Assembly (NCBI GenBank): GCA_027022125.1
Contig: JALVZI010000164.1
Coordinates: 1 to 11,996, forward strand
Length of the DNA: 11,996 nucleotides
DNA from: Anaerolineae bacterium
Lineage (GTDB): Bacteria > Chloroflexota > Anaerolineae > 4572-78
Direction: 5' to 3'
The first letter of the stretch is position 1. Each line of letters starts with the position of its first letter. The translations under genes were made by a program, and so were the position numbers. This document shows positions 10,282 to 11,996 of this stretch, piece after piece. The notes beneath the pieces were generated by a model. The model searched no databases. It was given only the letters and a program-made list of their open reading frames with translations, and was not told the origin of the DNA.

Positions 10282-11996
10282 ATGAAGAAACGTTTTTGGC
10301 TGTTGCTGATATTGATAGTGGCGTTTGGATTGCGTGTTTTTCGGCTGGGGGCGCAATCGCTGTGGTATGATGAAGGCGTGACATGGTATCTGACGCGGTT
10401 CAGTCTGCCGGAACTGGTGCGCTGGACGGCGGCGGATATTCAGCCGCCCTTTTATTACCTGCTGGAATGGGTCGCCGTGCGGCTGTTCGGGCAGAGCGAA
10501 TTTGCCCTGCGCTATCTGTCGGTGGGATTTGGCGTGCTTTCCGTACCGCTGATGTGGCAAATGGCGCGCGCCCTGCTCCCCCGTCGAAATTCGGCGTGGC
10601 TGGCGGCGGGATTCATCGCCATTGCACCGTTGATGGTCTATTACAGCCAGGAAGCGCGAATGTATGCCCTGCTGGTTTTCCAATCGCTGCTGGGCAGTTG
10701 GCTGCTGTGGCAGATGGTGGCGGTTGAACCACAGAGGCACAGAGTCACAGAGAAAAAATCGGGAAAATCCTCTGTGTCTCTGCGTCTCTGTGGTGAGAAA
10801 AAACTTGCGTGCTATCCCATCGCCTATATTTTGGTGATGGTGAGCGCACTGTACACCCACTATTTTGCCGCGTTTCTGCTGCTGGCGCATGTTGGTTATT
10901 GGTTATTGGTTACTCGCCATTCGTCATTCGTCACTCGCTATTCGCTATTTGTTGGGATTGCCCTGCTCTTTTCCCCGTGGATGCCGGTGCTGCTGGCGCG
11001 GCTCGGTGACGACCCCAGTTACTGGGCTGGCGCGCTGAAACTGCCGGAAGTGCTGCGCGATGTGGCAATCAGTTTTGCGGTGGGCGGCAAACGCGAAATG
11101 ATTCTCGAATCGCAGGGGATGCTGCTGGCGGCGGGGTTTGCGGTGATTCTTCTTTTTGCTGTTTTGCGTTGGGCGTTTCCCCCTCTGAGGGGGAGGGTTG
11201 GGGAAGGGGTGAAATCCCCCCTCCTTTTCCTGCTGCTGTGGCTGATCATCCCCGTGGCGGGGGTGATTCTCCTGTCATACCGCGCTCCGAAATTCAATCC
11301 GCGATACACCATGCTGGCGTGGGCGCCGTTTGCGATGATTCTGGTTTCAGGGTTTGGTGTTCAAAGTTCAAGGTTCAAGGTTCAAGGTTTCAAGGTAGCA
11401 GGGTTGCAGGGTAGCAAGGTAGCAGGGTTGCAGGGTGGCATCACGTTTCACGTTTCACGCATCACGCATCACGCATCACGCATCACGTTTCACGCATCAC
11501 GTTTCACGCATCACGCATCACGTTTCACGCATCACGCATCACGTTTCACGTCTCACCTGTTCACTTTCACCGCCGTGCTCTTCATCATCTCTGCGGCGGC
11601 ATTCAGCCTGAACAACTGGTTTTTCGTGCCGCAGTTTTCAAAAGACGATTTCAAACACGTGGCACAGTTCATCCGCGAGCGATACACCCCCGGCGACACA
11701 GTGCTGCTGTCCAGCGGGCACTTTTTCCCGGTGTGGGAGTATTATTTCGGCGCGGAAAATTGGACACCCCTGCCGCAGATGGAAACGCTGGACGTGAACC
11801 GCGTCACCGATTTTTCCATCATCCCCACCCTGAAAAACGCGCTGCGCGGGCACAGCGGCGCGTGGCTGGTCACGTGGCAGGATGAAGTGGTTGACCCGAA
11901 TGGCGTTGTGCTGCTGCTGCTCGATTGGGTGGCAACGCGCACAGAAGACGATTTTCACGCCGGTGATTTTTGGGGTGTGGGACTGCACTACTGGAA
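10282..11996 (+). CDS. GT39/ArnT-like multi-pass membrane glycosyltransferase, 3' end outside window
   Basis: Open from ATG 10282 to the window edge (571 full codons). The family transfers sugar from a polyprenyl-phosphate donor on the outer face of the membrane. Typical motifs: LWYDEGVTW (27-35) with the acidic pair Asp30-Glu31 in the first outer loop, DIQPPFYYLL (52-61) and YYSQEARMYALL (120-131). About ten hydrophobic segments are seen (7-20, 60-72, 78-100, 104-118, 129-146, 180-210, 222-241, 280-298, 314-333, 344-360, 426-445), then a mostly soluble domain from about 450. Four loops carry sequence from dispersed repeats, all in frame: 149-174, 205-223, 300-313 and 361-425. These loops are rich in Arg, Lys and His and fall on the predicted cytoplasmic side. 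Sequence on both sides of each insert remains family-like with no stop codon, so the gene appears intact. Exact donor and acceptor are unknown. Confidence 0.88.
   Translation, partial: MKKRFWLLLILIVAFGLRVFRLGAQSLWYDEGVTWYLTRFSLPELVRWTAADIQPPFYYLLEWVAVRLFGQSEFALRYLSVGFGVLSVPLMWQMARALLPRRNSAWLAAGFIAIAPLMVYYSQEARMYALLVFQSLLGSWLLWQMVAVEPQRHRVTEKKSGKSSVSLRLCGEKKLACYPIAYILVMVSALYTHYFAAFLLLAHVGYWLLVTRHSSFVTRYSLFVGIALLFSPWMPVLLARLGDDPSYWAGALKLPEVLRDVAISFAVGGKREMILESQGMLLAAGFAVILLFAVLRWAFPPLRGRVGEGVKSPLLFLLLWLIIPVAGVILLSYRAPKFNPRYTMLAWAPFAMILVSGFGVQSSRFKVQGFKVAGLQGSKVAGLQGGITFHVSRITHHASRITFHASRFTHHASRFTHHASRFTSHLFTFTAVLFIISAAAFSLNNWFFVPQFSKDDFKHVAQFIRERYTPGDTVLLSSGHFFPVWEYYFGAENWTPLPQMETLDVNRVTDFSIIPTLKNALRGHSGAWLVTWQDEVVDPNGVVLLLLDWVATRTEDDFHAGDFWGVGLHYW
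10728..10794. repeat. Palindromic repeat inside the glycosyltransferase gene
   Basis: Two 25-bp arms (10728-10752 and 10770-10794) are reverse complements at 22 of 25 positions, around a 17-nt loop. Arms are built of CACAGAG-like units. On the minus strand this gives the TTETQRHR peptide that often appears in spurious annotations of this repeat family. In the sense frame it encodes a basic loop containing PQRHRVTEKK and SLRLCGEKK (residues 149-174). Confidence 0.85.
10894..10949 (+). repeat. Eight tandem heptamers inside the glycosyltransferase gene
   Basis: Eight 7-bp units in exact register: GGTTATT twice, GGTTACT, CGCCATT, CGTCATT, CGTCACT, CGCTATT twice. They encode the short loop GYWLLVTRHSSFVTRYS (residues 205-221) between two hydrophobic segments. 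Confidence 0.85.
11179..11220 (+). repeat. G-run/C-run repeat with G-quadruplex motif inside the glycosyltransferase gene
   Basis: C-runs flank a block of four G-runs (11189-11193, 11195-11197, 11200-11203, 11206-11209) separated by 1-2 nt, a canonical G-quadruplex pattern on the coding strand. It encodes the loop PPLRGRVGEGVKSP (residues 300-313). C-runs on both sides (11179-11183 and 11215-11220) could instead pair with the G-runs in a hairpin. Confidence 0.6.
11358..11558 (+). repeat. Long heptamer repeat cassette inside the glycosyltransferase gene
   Basis: Begins with TTCAAAG/TTCAAGG units (11360-11388), passes through GTAGCAG and GGTTGCAG units, then has 16 exact-register heptamers of the form (A/T)TCACG(C/T) from 11440 to 11551. 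The order of blocks is the same as in the cassette at 5102-5248, and 11430-11452 is identical to 5197-5219. In frame it encodes residues 361-425, including a (I/F)T(H/F)HASR heptapeptide repeat. Confidence 0.9.

Noticed and set aside
10039..10890. A 283-codon minus-strand reading frame opposite the glycosyltransferase start
   Set aside because: It spans a gene-free gap, overlaps the well-supported glycosyltransferase on the other strand and the start of the YjbQ gene, and includes the TTETQRHR peptide that is a known artefact of the palindromic repeat. Its composition is rich in Gln, His and Arg as expected for a shadow frame.
11440..11551. Possible CRISPR array
   Set aside because: Units are 7 bp in direct contact, with no 25-40 bp repeats and no unique spacers, so these are tandem heptamers.
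10282..11996. Glycosyltransferase as a pseudogene because of repeat insertions
   Set aside because: I read the frame codon by codon from 10282 to the window end and found no stop or frameshift; family-like hydrophobic segments continue after each insert.

Overview
The window looks like a chromosomal segment of a member of the Chloroflexota (most like Anaerolineae or relatives). This is inferred from gene order and style: a TIGR03960-type B12/radical SAM gene, then a DUF2344 (TIGR03936) gene, then rplU-rpmA-rpmE and a type II thymidine kinase, all on one strand, with intergenic DNA rich in degenerate 7-bp tandem repeats. It is ordinary chromosome: no tRNA, rRNA, CRISPR, transposase or phage gene is visible.

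Layout. 1-1151 (+): the 3' part of an HtrA/DegP-type serine protease with trypsin and PDZ domains, closed by a strong intrinsic terminator. 1238-2903 (-): an M42 metallo-aminopeptidase and thymidine kinase, 25 bp apart. 2904-3164: a palindromic intergenic repeat and the terminator of the ribosomal protein genes. 3165-4270 (-): rplU, rpmA and rpmE, led by a consensus sigma70 promoter and a 5' leader with an attenuator-like terminator. The bL31 protein is about twice the usual length and ends in a domain resembling the C-terminal domain of the RNA polymerase alpha subunit. 4460-7125 (-): the DUF2344 and radical SAM genes, separated only by a repeat cassette. 7126-7709: 584 bp without a complete gene, holding two extra copies of the radical SAM gene's first 20 codons, degenerate heptamer repeats and a terminator. 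7710-10039 (-): a FapA-like DUF342 protein and a YjbQ-family protein in an operon. 10282-11996 (+): a large multi-pass GT39/ArnT-like membrane glycosyltransferase that runs off the right edge.

The most notable points are (1) the bL31-alphaCTD-like fusion, (2) the rplU leader, in which a segment at the transcript 5' end is complementary to the 5' arm of a terminator, (3) repeat families that have spread into coding DNA of the glycosyltransferase, always in frame and always in loops predicted to be cytoplasmic, and (4) a recent triplication of the radical SAM gene's 5' end. The ribosomal proteins, thymidine kinase and radical SAM pair form the housekeeping core. The protease and glycosyltransferase are envelope functions. 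The DUF342 and YjbQ proteins have no clear link to the rest.
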